This document shows positions 34,126-43,270 of a stretch of DNA of 64,000 bases, piece after piece; positions within the stretch are counted from its first letter, which is position 1; the number at the start of each line of letters is the position of its first letter. The DNA is taken from the NCBI RefSeq assembly GCF_946151075.1, contig NZ_CAMGZB010000001.1:186001-250000 (forward strand), read 5' to 3'. Position numbers and translations under genes: made by a program. The notes under the pieces were generated by a model. It saw only the letters and a list, made by a program, of their open reading frames with translations. It ran no database searches and had not been told where the DNA came from. Source of the DNA: Neobacillus sp. Marseille-Q6967. Its GTDB lineage: Bacteria > Bacillota > Bacilli > Bacillales > Cytobacillaceae.

Positions 34126-35307
34126 TCATGCGACCATTTTGGATGTTAGTTTTTTTCTCCGGACTTCCTTTACGGTAAGGATAAGCGACAGGATTAGAAA
34201 TAGACTGGCCAATCGGAACAGATTGGCGGTGTCAACAAATTCTGCAAGCCCGCCAAAGATGAGACCGCTTATGCCGATTCCTAAGTCAATGGATGAGAAA
34301 AACATTCCATTTGCGACACCACGTCTGTTTTCTGGGGTCATTGATAATGTCCAAGATTGTAATGTCGGAAGTGCACAGCCAAAACCGATACCAAATAACC
34401 CCCCGGCTAAACCAACCATGAAATTAGAATGGGCAAAGGAAAGAACCCATATTCCAACAAATGTTGCGGTTATACAAAATAAAACGAGACCAAATGGCCC
34501 CTTTTCATCAAACCATTTGCCTGCAAATGGGCGGGCAAATGTTGCCGTGAGTGCATTAAAAATATAGAACAGAAAAATTTGGTCAATTCCGCGCTCCTGA
34601 CCGAAGATCACAATAAATGTCATAATCGCACCATATCCAAGACACATTACAAGGCTGATAAAGGATGGATACCAGCTTGATTTTTCCAACAGTGAATCAA
34701 AGTAGGAAAATTTCAAATCCTCTTTTTTCGTTCCCAAAACTGACTCTGGCGTCCTATAGTACACAAGTGATAGCAATAGGAGAGCAATTACACCTAAAAT
34801 GCTAGAAATCTTAATTAAATTTGAAAACGATGTAACATTAAATAAGAAGATTCCTAGACTAGGAGCAATAATCATTCCAATCGTTGTCGAGAGGCCGAAA
34901 TACCCCATTCCTTCGCCAAGCCGTGAAAAAGGAATGACATCGACTGCAGCAGTTCCATTGACTGTCGTTGACCATCCCCAGGCAAGGCCATGAATAAGAC
35001 GAATTAAAAGGAATATCACAACGACCTGTGATATCGGATATAGTATCGTAATAAGCAAGAGAACCAAAGCTCCTATAAGAACCAGTGCTTTTCTTTGCTT
35101 GTAAGCAAGTAAAAACCCAACAAAAGGTCTTATAAGAACTGCTGCAATACAAAACAGTGTCGTCACAAGGCCGATTTCAAGCCCTGAAGCGCCAATGGAT
35201 TTAATATAAGGCGGCAGGGTCGGAACCAGCATTTGAAACGACATAAATATAAACAAGTTGCCTAACATAAGCATGATAAAAGACTTCGTCCACAAACGCT
35301 CTTTCAC
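34126..35307 (-). CDS. MFS transporter, sugar/drug efflux type
   Basis: A 393-residue, twelve-helix major facilitator. It has LPPYIKSIGASGLEIGLVTT in helix 1-2, a weak motif A region (RPFVGFLLAYKQRKALVLIG), and GMGYFGLSTTIGMIIAPSLG, the motif C-like segment of drug:proton antiporters. It starts with GTG at 35307 behind AGGAGG. It is divergent from the 2-hydroxyacid dehydrogenase gene and has its own terminator. The substrate is unknown. Confidence 0.8.
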   Translation of the reverse strand: MKERLWTKSFIMLMLGNLFIFMSFQMLVPTLPPYIKSIGASGLEIGLVTTLFCIAAVLIRPFVGFLLAYKQRKALVLIGALVLLLITILYPISQVVVIFLLIRLIHGLAWGWSTTVNGTAAVDVIPFSRLGEGMGYFGLSTTIGMIIAPSLGIFLFNVTSFSNLIKISSILGVIALLLLSLVYYRTPESVLGTKKEDLKFSYFDSLLEKSSWYPSFISLVMCLGYGAIMTFIVIFGQERGIDQIFLFYIFNALTATFARPFAGKWFDEKGPFGLVLFCITATFVGIWVLSFAHSNFMVGLAGGLFGIGFGCALPTLQSWTLSMTPENRRGVANGMFFSSIDLGIGISGLIFGGLAEFVDTANLFRLASLFLILSLILTVKEVRRKKLTSKMVA

Positions 35308-35479
35308 AAATAACCTCCTCCTTATCTAAAAATTAACCATCTTAATTTATTTCGTATTACTAAATAATAACATAAAAGTAATCCGAAGGAAATTATCAAC
35401 CTATAATGTTAAGAAGTTACATTTTCCATTAAATTCGGTTATCATCAATAATAGAAAATATTTTTTCTGGAGGAACAAG

Positions 35480-36442
35480 ATGCAAAAGAGAAAACTCGTT
35501 ATTACGCAAACCATTGAGCAAAAACATATTGATCAAATAAAAGAAATTGTTCCAGGATGGGAATTAGTTACTGGCAAAGAAAAAGAAATTTGGCAGGACC
35601 AGCTAATAGATGCTGAAATTATTGTTGGCTGGAGAAAGTTAATGGAGGAATATTGCTTTTCTCCCGATTCTAAGCTTAAGTGGGTGCAAACCTGGAGTGC
35701 AGGCGTGGACAGCTTGCCATTAAAAGATTTCGATGCAAACAGTATCCTGCTATCAAGTGCTAACGGTGTCCATGCATACCCTATATCAGAAACCATTTTA
35801 GCCTTAATGCTCGGGTTAACAAGGAAAATCCATACATATGTAAGAAATCAACAAGAGAAAACGTGGCATCATGCCGGGATTAAGCTGGAAATGCACGAAA
35901 AGACGATTGGGATTATTGGGGTAGGGGCTATCGGCAAAGAAACCGCCAAGATTGCGAAGGCGTTTGGGATGAAGGTTCTTGGCGTACGCCATTCTGGAAA
36001 ACCTGAAGATTATGTAGATGAAATGTACGCAACAGACAAATTAGACGCAGTTCTTCCACAATGTGATTATGTTGTCGTGACGCTCCCGCTTACAAAAGAC
36101 ACCAATCGGTTATTTGGTGCAAAACAATTTATAGCAATGAAATCATCTGCCTTTTTTATAAATATCGGCCGCGGTGAAATTGTTGTCGAGGAAGAACTAA
36201 TTAACGCCTTGCAGAACGGAGAAATTGCCGGCGCCGGTTTGGACGTATTTGAAAAAGAACCATTAAGCACCAACAGCCCATTATGGGACATGGAAAATGT
36301 CATTATCACCCCTCATACATCCGGTTCAACAGAGTATTATACAGAACGGGTCATTGAAGATATCTTCATTCCGAACCTAAAAAACTATATTTCTGATACT
36401 CAGCCTTCCATCAATCGTGTCAATTTTTCAAAAGGCTACTAG
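35480..36442 (+). CDS. D-isomer-specific 2-hydroxyacid dehydrogenase
   Basis: A 320-residue NAD(P)-dependent dehydrogenase. The nucleotide fold is seen in GIIGVGAIGKETAKIAKAFG. The catalytic Arg lies in NIGRGEIV, the Glu in LDVFEKEP and the His in ITPHTSG. It reduces or oxidises a 2-ketoacid/2-hydroxyacid pair; the family includes glyoxylate, hydroxypyruvate and phosphoglycerate enzymes, and the substrate cannot be fixed. ATG at 35480 follows GGAGGAACAAG. The GDPD gene follows 15 bases later, so the two may be co-transcribed. Confidence 0.83.
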   Translation: MQKRKLVITQTIEQKHIDQIKEIVPGWELVTGKEKEIWQDQLIDAEIIVGWRKLMEEYCFSPDSKLKWVQTWSAGVDSLPLKDFDANSILLSSANGVHAYPISETILALMLGLTRKIHTYVRNQQEKTWHHAGIKLEMHEKTIGIIGVGAIGKETAKIAKAFGMKVLGVRHSGKPEDYVDEMYATDKLDAVLPQCDYVVVTLPLTKDTNRLFGAKQFIAMKSSAFFINIGRGEIVVEEELINALQNGEIAGAGLDVFEKEPLSTNSPLWDMENVIITPHTSGSTEYYTERVIEDIFIPNLKNYISDTQPSINRVNFSKGY

Positions 36443-36457
36443 AAAAAGGAGAAGTAT

Positions 36458-37393
36458 ATGCAGCCTGTACCGGTTAAAAGAATGCAGAAACGGAAACGAA
36501 TTTTCCTTGTTTTAAAAATGGTCCTTTCTGCCCTTCTTGTCTTCCTTTTAATTGTTAACTTGTTTCCGGTGAAAAAAATACAGGAAAAATCCTTTTTTCA
36601 AAATCACCGTCCTCTCGTGATCGCACATCAAGGCGGTGAGCTATTGGCCCCTTCGAATACGATGGCTGCGTTTACGAATGCAGCAAACATGGGGGTAGAT
36701 GTACTGGAAACCGATATACATATTACAAAGGATGGACATTTAGTAGCGATTCACGACCCAACCGTGGACCGGACAACAAATGGAACAGGTGCTGTTGCAG
36801 ATATGACGTTAGAAGAAATTCAAAAGCTCGATGCTGGTTACCATTTTAAAGATTTAGAAGGAAATGATAGTTATCGCAGCAAAGGTGTTTATATCCCAAC
36901 AGTCGAAGAAATGTTTCAAACGTTCGGAAAGATGAGAATAGAGATTGAGATTAAGGATGACAATCCTCCTGAAAGAATCGATGAAATCTCCTCAAAACTC
37001 TGGAGGCTAATCGAAAAATATAAAATGGAAGATAAAATCCTAATCGCTTCCTTTGACCAGGAAATGATGAATACATTTGAAAAATATGCAAAAGGCCGTG
37101 TTGCAACCACTGCTGGAAGATCCGAGGTTAAAAACTTTGTTGTAGCCCATAAATTCTTTTTGCGGAATATCTATGTACCAAAAGTAGATGCTTTTCAAAT
37201 TCCAACCGAGGATAGCGACTTTGATTTAACGGATCAAAAGTTAATTGACGGTGCTCACCGGCTTGGAATGCAAATCCATTATTGGACCATCGATGACACA
37301 GAAACAATGGAAAAACTAATTGATGCGGGCGCAGATGGAATTTTAACCAACCGTCCGGATTTGTTACTAGAGTTACTGGAGGAAAAAAGTTAG
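36458..37393 (+). CDS. Membrane-anchored glycerophosphodiester phosphodiesterase (GDPD family)
   Basis: A 311-residue protein with a basic N-terminus, one membrane helix (about 17-38) and an outward GDPD TIM barrel. Catalytic pieces are the first His in IAHQGG, the metal ligands in LETDIH and the HD pair in IHDPTVDRTTNG. Most GDPD enzymes read HRG and PENT where this one has HQGG and PSNT, so two usually conserved residues differ, though this variant is familiar in Bacillus. It should cut glycerophosphodiesters outside the membrane. A strong terminator follows. Confidence 0.82.
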   Translation: MQPVPVKRMQKRKRIFLVLKMVLSALLVFLLIVNLFPVKKIQEKSFFQNHRPLVIAHQGGELLAPSNTMAAFTNAANMGVDVLETDIHITKDGHLVAIHDPTVDRTTNGTGAVADMTLEEIQKLDAGYHFKDLEGNDSYRSKGVYIPTVEEMFQTFGKMRIEIEIKDDNPPERIDEISSKLWRLIEKYKMEDKILIASFDQEMMNTFEKYAKGRVATTAGRSEVKNFVVAHKFFLRNIYVPKVDAFQIPTEDSDFDLTDQKLIDGAHRLGMQIHYWTIDDTETMEKLIDAGADGILTNRPDLLLELLEEKS

Positions 37394-37437
37394 TACTAAA
37401 GGGTTCTGTTTTAGATGCAAGAAGATAAATATAACAA

Positions 37438-37474
37438 AATGGCATGCCAAAACTGTTTATTTGGCATGCCATTT
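37438..37474 (+). terminator. Terminator of the GDPD gene
   Basis: AAATGGCATGCCAAA / TTTGGCATGCCATTT, a perfect 15-bp stem with a short loop, followed by GTTTAAT. Confidence 0.8.
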
Positions 37475-37501
37475 GTTTAATCATATGTTAATTAGTCATA
37501 A

Positions 37502-37681
37502 CTATGTTTCGGAGATCGTTTCATTATTGTTGTTAGTTGACTTTACACCATCACGATTTTTAACACCTTTACTTTTATAAGGTTTCGCACTCTTGGCTTT
37601 GTTTGCACTTGCTTGCCAGCGATTCCAGCCTTTCTTACCTGTTCCTCTTCCTGTTCCGCCTTTACCCTTCGCTTTACTCAT
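37502..37681 (-). CDS. Small basic DUF3934-like protein, 59 aa
   Basis: A short gene encoding 59 residues, very basic and glycine-rich at the start (MSKAKGKGGTGRGTGKKGW), then NRWQASANKAKSAKPYKSKG and an Asn-rich end. This is the pattern of the small Bacillus DUF3934 proteins, whose function is unknown. ATG at 37681 has GGAG 8 bases upstream. The charge suggests nucleic-acid or ribosome contact, which is inference. It is upstream of nothing on its strand before the GDPD terminator. Confidence 0.75.
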   Translation of the reverse strand: MSKAKGKGGTGRGTGKKGWNRWQASANKAKSAKPYKSKGVKNRDGVKSTNNNNETISET

Positions 37682-37764
37682 TTAATCAACTCCATTATTA
37701 TGTATGTTTCGTTCCACTATTGTTAGTCCTATCCATTTTACATCAGTAAAAACCAAATAAAATA

Positions 37765-37810
37765 AAAAACATAAAAGACGTGTGGAAATTCAAACGTCTT
37801 TTATGTTTTT
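37765..37810 (-). terminator. Terminator of the dynamin-like GTPase gene
   Basis: AAAAACATAAAAGACGT / ACGTCTTTTATGTTTTT, a 17-bp stem with a 12-base loop, 16 bases past the stop codon. Confidence 0.85.
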
Positions 37811-37825
37811 ATAACGAACATCTGT

Positions 37826-40579
37826 TTATTTATAGATGGTGTGAACACCTTTCCCTGCAACCGTCATCCATTCAAATTGTCGTAATCTAATTTCAAATAG
37901 TGTTAATGGATCACGGAACAATTCTGGGTTGGTATTCATCTTTTTTAAAATATCCTGATTCGCGGCAATTTCTGAACGTGATTCCTCTAATGATTGTTTC
38001 AAGACACTTAACGGTTGTTTATAGAACATGGAAATATCCCGCTCTAATGCCTTTTCGAATAACTCAAACTGCTGGAAAAATTGTTGAATGACAGCCTCTG
38101 TTGTTTCTGAATACTGTTCATTTTTCACAAATGATTTGTATTTATTATGCATGGCCTTATTTTGAGAAAGGGCACCAATTAGTTTCCCTGCACTTTTTAA
38201 TAACAACTGTGAAGCGGTGTTACGCAACAGAATGTTCACTTTTTCAAGCTGGAAGCGGTTTGTCATCCTGTCCGTGTCCCGCCGCCAATCATCGAGCACT
38301 CTGAAGTCACATTCCAGCTTAAGCTTTTCTTCCCCATACAAGCTATTGAACCCTTCCGCCATTTCATTTGAAAATTGCTGACTTTCGTCAAATTCCTCTT
38401 TCGATTTTACAATCCAGTCTTGAAGCGAAGCGTAATATTTTGGCATCACTTCTAGCTCAAGATATTCCTGAAGTCTCCGATTCATCTCATCATTAACCTC
38501 GGTCAAGATCTGACTTAGATTGCTGTCTTCTTTAATTAACTCAGAGCATTCCTGCAGCATCTTCGGGACTTGATTCGAGATCTCTTCTCGCATGGATTGC
38601 TTTATGTTTTTAAAGGAATTGGTGATATGCTTCGTTTTTTGTGCTTCTGTATCTTGTAATTGATTGAAAGCACCTTTCAGCTTCAACACAATTTCTTCAT
38701 TCCAGCGCACCGATTCAATCAACTGATTTTCAACATCAATTCTCTTTTGCAAAAGGCTGGAAATCGTTGTACGAATGTAATATAAAAGCTTTGCCAGCCG
38801 TTGATCAGCAAGATTTCTTGTATGCTTTATACTTTGGATAAACTTTTTCACGTCTGCCATTTGCTGTCCGTTTACATACTGAGAAGAAATGGCAAATACC
38901 TTTGCATCCGGATAATAAGAATGAATGGCCGTTTTTGTTTTTTCAAAAATTTGCTCTGCCTCTTGTTCATTACTAATCGTGTCCATTTTATTTAATAGAA
39001 AATGAACAGGTACGTCCGGAGCCATTTCATTCAGCTGTGAAAGAACTGCCCTCTCTTTATCGGATAGAGGTGCATTTGCATCAATCACAAATAAAAGCGC
39101 ATCTGCTAAATGAAGGTACTGCCATACTTCATTGCGGTCTTGATAGGTCCCTTTAAGTCCGGGCGTATCAATTAGGGTAAGACGCTGTTCAAATAAGAAT
39201 GGAGTTGGCTGCTTAAATTCAATCACTGAATCTAACGCATTTCGGCGCCGGTCCATTCGCTCTTGAAATTGTGAGAACTCTGTGAGCTGAATCGTCTCCT
39301 CATCTGTGATCTCGCAAATCTCTAATTCCTCATGGTCCTTGAACATAACCACGGAAGAGGTTGAACTGTCCTGGACTTCTTCACCTAACAGAAGGTTAAT
39401 GAAGGCCGATTTCCCCGTACCACTTAGGCCTGTGATAAATAGGTGATGGGTATCAAAATCAACCAATTGCTGAACAATCCATTTTAAGCGATTGTTTGCC
39501 CCCATATCTTGAGCCTGTGCCCAATCTAAAATGGTATCAAAAAGTGCTAAACACTCTTCTAACTCGTCTATTGTATGGTCGGTCTCGGCAATAAGATTTT
39601 CAGCAACCTGCACAATGGACAAACTGAGACTCGCTGGAAACAGTTCATTCCAAGATAATACCGCAGCAGAGGCCAACACCGTATGTGCCGGTGCGGATAA
39701 ACGCAGCCAATTGGTTAATAAATCTGGTACCAACTCTTCCAGTTGTTTAATCGAATACTGTCCATTGATTAATTGAAAGTAAGTTTCTTTATGGAGCTCT
39801 GAAAGAGTGAAGTAGTTGCCATCATGATGAATATCTAAGTTTAATAGAAGCTGGCTAACCTCTCTTAGCCAAGTAAAATAATATTCTTCGGAGTTATAGC
39901 TATCCCAAAGTGATACCGTAAGTTCCTCAAACTGTTCTCGATCAATACTGTGCAGTTCAAATAACGCATGCCCAAAGTAATTCGGCATCAGCTTTTTCGT
40001 AACCCCAGTTTTCACATATTTCGTCACTGTTTCAAACCACTCAAGAGAACCGGTCCTCTTTGCTTCATTAATAGCTAATTCAATCGCGTGATCCCAATCC
40101 TGCTGCTCCTCAAAAAAGCTACGTGCAATGGTGGTGACATTGGGATAATCCGGGTTCGAAACGATGGTTTTTTTTATTAAAGCAATGGCCGCTTCCAATT
40201 TCCCTCGTTCTATATAAAGCGAAAATAACTGAAGAGCTACTTCGGTGTTTAATGTAAGGTTATCCGTCTCAATCGAAAGATAAAAATCTTCAGCATTGGA
40301 AAGCAGACCCGTTTCATAATAAGCATCGGCTATATTTTTCTTAGCCCAGGATGTGAGCTCACCCGAGATATTTTCCCACTTAAAAATAGCCGCTTCATAG
40401 TCGCGATTGTGAAAATAGACCTCCCCCTGTGCAAACCGAATCGCGGATAAATCTGGGATTTCCTTTTGTATTTCCTCCTGATAGGCGTCGCCTAAGACAC
40501 GAACCGGGTGGACAGATTCCTGTTCATTTATAAACATTTGGTAATATGTTTTTGTAATTAACTGACTCTCTAACGTCAT
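37826..40579 (-). CDS. Large TPR plus dynamin-like GTPase, 917 aa
   Basis: A 917-residue cytoplasmic protein. Residues about 40-200 form TPR-like helix pairs (IRFAQGEVYFHNRDYEAAIF). A GTPase domain follows with P-loop GLSGTGKS at 384-391, switch II DTPG at 471-474 and the specificity motif NKMD at 530-533. The rest (about 600-900) is long, highly charged alpha-helical sequence like a dynamin stalk, with no clear membrane helix pair. Bacterial dynamin-like proteins remodel membranes, and some protect against phage or membrane damage; a TPR domain in front suggests a partner-binding role. It is monocistronic with a strong terminator. The precise function is unknown. Confidence 0.75.
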   Translation of the reverse strand: MTLESQLITKTYYQMFINEQESVHPVRVLGDAYQEEIQKEIPDLSAIRFAQGEVYFHNRDYEAAIFKWENISGELTSWAKKNIADAYYETGLLSNAEDFYLSIETDNLTLNTEVALQLFSLYIERGKLEAAIALIKKTIVSNPDYPNVTTIARSFFEEQQDWDHAIELAINEAKRTGSLEWFETVTKYVKTGVTKKLMPNYFGHALFELHSIDREQFEELTVSLWDSYNSEEYYFTWLREVSQLLLNLDIHHDGNYFTLSELHKETYFQLINGQYSIKQLEELVPDLLTNWLRLSAPAHTVLASAAVLSWNELFPASLSLSIVQVAENLIAETDHTIDELEECLALFDTILDWAQAQDMGANNRLKWIVQQLVDFDTHHLFITGLSGTGKSAFINLLLGEEVQDSSTSSVVMFKDHEELEICEITDEETIQLTEFSQFQERMDRRRNALDSVIEFKQPTPFLFEQRLTLIDTPGLKGTYQDRNEVWQYLHLADALLFVIDANAPLSDKERAVLSQLNEMAPDVPVHFLLNKMDTISNEQEAEQIFEKTKTAIHSYYPDAKVFAISSQYVNGQQMADVKKFIQSIKHTRNLADQRLAKLLYYIRTTISSLLQKRIDVENQLIESVRWNEEIVLKLKGAFNQLQDTEAQKTKHITNSFKNIKQSMREEISNQVPKMLQECSELIKEDSNLSQILTEVNDEMNRRLQEYLELEVMPKYYASLQDWIVKSKEEFDESQQFSNEMAEGFNSLYGEEKLKLECDFRVLDDWRRDTDRMTNRFQLEKVNILLRNTASQLLLKSAGKLIGALSQNKAMHNKYKSFVKNEQYSETTEAVIQQFFQQFELFEKALERDISMFYKQPLSVLKQSLEESRSEIAANQDILKKMNTNPELFRDPLTLFEIRLRQFEWMTVAGKGVHTIYK

Positions 40580-40758
40580 GACTTTCCCTCCAGTAACCCC
40601 ACTTCTATGTCATTCATATGGAAAAGAGGCAGAATTATTCCTTATATCATTCGAACTATGGACCCATTTTAAGTCCCAATATTACAATTCTAGCAAACCA
40701 ATTTTTTAATCATATTTCAGTTCTGTTTCAGTTGTGATACAAAAATTATAGAGGCAGC

Positions 40759-40788
40759 TTTCACTTTTATACAAGTCAAAAGTATAAT
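40759..40788 (+). promoter_or_regulatory. Probable promoter of the 40819 gene
   Basis: A consensus -10, TATAAT (40783-40788), with a weak -35 TTTCAC 18 bases upstream, 31 bases before the TTG start. Confidence 0.5.
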
Positions 40789-40818
40789 GATTTCAATGAA
40801 ACTAAAGGAGAACTCTAA

Positions 40819-41328
40819 TTGGATAAAAAACAAGCTGCTATATTAGCAAATCTTATTGAATCCTCCTCCCCATCTGCCTATGAAATTTTTAAATTAGAAA
40901 CCGTTGGAGGTAAACTGTCTCGATTCCATCAATGGACAAATGGCAAACAAGTCGAGGCTGCCTTTAAGATAACACGACTGGGCAGTGATACAAGCTATTA
41001 TTTTCTCTTTATCGACTGGCACCGAAATGACAACTATTATTTAGTCATTTACACTCATGATAAAAAGACCACCGTTGCAGAGATTCAGCAAGTAAAAGAA
41101 ATTGATGGTACTCTACACTTCGTTTGGATGTACAAGCCGTTTAAACGCGATGGAAAAAATGATGTAAGAAAAGCCTACTTCAGGCAAATGTTTGGATCGA
41201 CAACCGTGCAAATTGAGTTGCCTTCTTCAGCTTTAGATATGGAAGAGTTTTTCAACCAGTTGTTTACACTTTGCTTTAACCGGTTAAAAGCGGATCGGAT
41301 TGTTGATGTGTTTGATTTTGAGCAATAG
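40819..41328 (+). CDS. Hypothetical protein, 169 aa
   Basis: An unrecognised 169-residue soluble protein. It has aromatic-rich beta segments (TSYYFLFIDWHRNDNYYLVIY) and a C-terminal helix (DMEEFFNQLFTLCFNRLKADR). It starts with TTG at 40819, 8 bases after AAAGGAG. A consensus -10 lies just upstream. Its stop codon directly abuts the first half-unit of the 52-nt repeat array. No function can be proposed. Confidence 0.65.
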   Translation: MDKKQAAILANLIESSSPSAYEIFKLETVGGKLSRFHQWTNGKQVEAAFKITRLGSDTSYYFLFIDWHRNDNYYLVIYTHDKKTTVAEIQQVKEIDGTLHFVWMYKPFKRDGKNDVRKAYFRQMFGSTTVQIELPSSALDMEEFFNQLFTLCFNRLKADRIVDVFDFEQ

Positions 41329-41330
41329 GC

Positions 41331-42533
41331 TATGAAGGACATTTCCCTACACTACATTAATCAATTTGTCCTTCATCCTGGCTATGAAGGACATTTTCTT
41401 TCTTTACTTGAACCCATTTGTCCTTCATCCCAGCTATGAAGGACATTTCCTTGCTTTACATGAATCATTTTGTCCTTCATCCCAGCTATGAAGGACATTT
41501 CCTTGCTTACTTGAATCATTTTGTCCTTCATCCCAGCTATGAAGGACATTTCCCTACACTACATTAATCAATTTGTCCTTCATCTTGGCTATGAAGGACA
41601 TTTCCTTGCTTTTATTGAATCATTTTGTCCTTCATCCCGGTTATGAAGGACATTTCCTTGCTTTACTTGAATCATTTTGTCCTTCATCCCAGCTATGAAG
41701 GACATTTCCCTACACTACATTAATCAATTTGTCCTTCATCCTGGCTATGAAGGACATTTCCTTGCTTTACTTGAATCATTTTGTCCTTCATCCTGGTTAT
41801 GAAGGACATTTCCTTGCTTACTTGAATCCATTTGTCCTTCATCCCAGCTATGAAGGACATTTCCTTGCTTTACTTGAATCATTTTGTCCTTCATCCCAAC
41901 TATGAAGGACATTTCCTTGCTTACTTGAATCATTTTGTCCTTCATCCCGGTTATGAAGGACATTTCCTTGCTTTACTTGAATCATTTTGTCCTTCATCCC
42001 GGTTATGAAGGACATTTCCTTGCTTTACTTGAATCATTTTGTCCTTCATCCCAGCTATGAAGGACATTTCCCTACACTACATTAATCAATTTGTCCTTCA
42101 TCCTGGCTATGAAGGACATCTCCCTACACTACATTAATCAAATTGTCCTTCATCCTGGCTATGAAGTACATTTCCTTGCTTTACTTGAATCATTTTGTCC
42201 TTCATCCCAGCTATGAAGGACATTTCCTTGCTTTACTTGAATCATTTTGTCCTTCATCCCAGCTATGAAGGACATTTCCTTGCTTTACTTGAATCATTTT
42301 GTCCTTCATCCCAGCTATGAAGGACATTTCCTTGCTTTACTTGAATCATTTTGTCCTTCATCCCGGTTATGAAGGACATCTCCCTGCAATACATGAATCA
42401 TTTTGTCCTTCATCCCAGCTATGAAGGACATCTCCCTGCAATACATTAATCAATTTGTCCTTCATCCTGGCTATGAAGGACAATTTTCTACATTCAAAAA
42501 ATAAGGTGTCCTTCATCCATCATGAAGGACACC
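41331..42533. repeat. Large tandem array of 52-nt palindromic units (23 palindromes)
   Basis: Palindromes TGTCCTTCAT-(6-7 nt)-ATGAAGGACA begin at 41367, 41419, 41471, 41522, 41574, 41626, 41678 and so on to 42507. The step is 52 bases (51 in four places, where one base is missing). The array opens with a right half-arm at 41334 immediately after a stop codon. Connectors are of two types: one contains CTTGCTTTACTTGAATCATT, the other CCTACACTACATTAATCAAT. Loops vary (CCCAGCT, CCTGGCT, CCCGGTT). The last unit doubles as the terminator of the ABC transporter operon. 52 is not a multiple of 3 and no long frame is conserved, so it is not coding. Confidence 0.95.
42505..42533 (-). terminator. Terminator of the amino-acid ABC operon (last repeat unit)
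   Basis: GGTGTCCTTCAT / ATGAAGGACACC, a 12-bp stem with a 5-base loop, followed on the minus strand by TTATTTTTT, 14 bases past the stop codon. It is the final palindrome of the array with two extra pairs and a real T-tract. Confidence 0.8.
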
Positions 42534-42547
42534 TCTTATCCGGAAAA

Positions 42548-43270
42548 CTATAAAACCTTACTCAAAAATGCTTTTGTTCTTTCTTCTTGCGGATTGTCGA
42601 ATAATTCGCCGGGAATATTTTCTTCGACCACGAGGCCGCCGTCCATGAAGATGACGCGGTCTCCTACTTCTTTAGCAAATCCCATTTCATGTGTAACGAC
42701 CACCATCGTCATGCCCTCTTTGGCAAGCTCCTTCATTACCTCTAAAACCTCACCGACCATTTCAGGGTCGAGGGCTGATGTTGGCTCATCAAATAGCATA
42801 ATTTTCGGTTCCATCGCTAGTGCCCGAGCAATAGCCACACGCTGTTTCTGCCCCCCGGATAAGGAGTCCGGATAAACCTCAGCTTTTTCCTCTAATCCTA
42901 CTTTTCTCAATAATTCTAATCCCTTTTTCCGGGCTTGCTCTGCGGATACATTTCGCACTTTCATCGGAGCCAGCATGATATTCTCAATCACTTTTTTATG
43001 CGGGAAAAGATTAAACTGCTGGAATACCATCCCTACCTCTGTACGGACTTTATTAATATCGGTATTCTTGTCGGTAATATCCACACCCTCAATCAAAACA
43101 TGCCCGGCTGTGATGGTTTCTAATAGATTAATACAGCGCAGAAACGTTGATTTACCTGAACCAGATGGCCCAATTACCACAACTACCTCCTGCGGTTTAA
43201 CGGTCACATTGATTTCCTTCAGAACTTCATTTTTACCAAATGACTTTTTCAAATTTTTCACTTCAATCAT
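42548..43270 (-). CDS. Polar amino-acid ABC transporter ATPase (GlnQ/ArtM type)
   Basis: A 240-residue ABC ATPase, the exact size of the GlnQ family. Walker A is GPSGSGKST, the Q-loop is [12 protein letters not shown], the signature is [14 protein letters not shown], Walker B is [14 protein letters not shown] and the switch His lies in VVTHEMGF. It powers uptake of a polar amino acid such as glutamine or arginine. It overlaps the permease gene by 4 bases and ends the operon before the repeat-array terminator. Confidence 0.9.
   Translation of the reverse strand: MIEVKNLKKSFGKNEVLKEINVTVKPQEVVVVIGPSGSGKSTFLRCINLLETITAGHVLIEGVDITDKNTDINKVRTEVGMVFQQFNLFPHKKVIENIMLAPMKVRNVSAEQARKKGLELLRKVGLEEKAEVYPDSLSGGQKQRVAIARALAMEPKIMLFDEPTSALDPEMVGEVLEVMKELAKEGMTMVVVTHEMGFAKEVGDRVIFMDGGLVVEENIPGELFDNPQEERTKAFLSKVL

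Noticed and set aside
41745..41963. Open frame of 72 codons on the minus strand inside the repeat array
   Set aside because: It is made of the 52-nt repeat read through one-base deletions; no ribosome binding site and no independent coding signal.
41331..42533. CRISPR array
   Set aside because: The parts between palindromes are themselves repeated (two types only), the units are near-identical over all 52 bases, and no cas gene is present.
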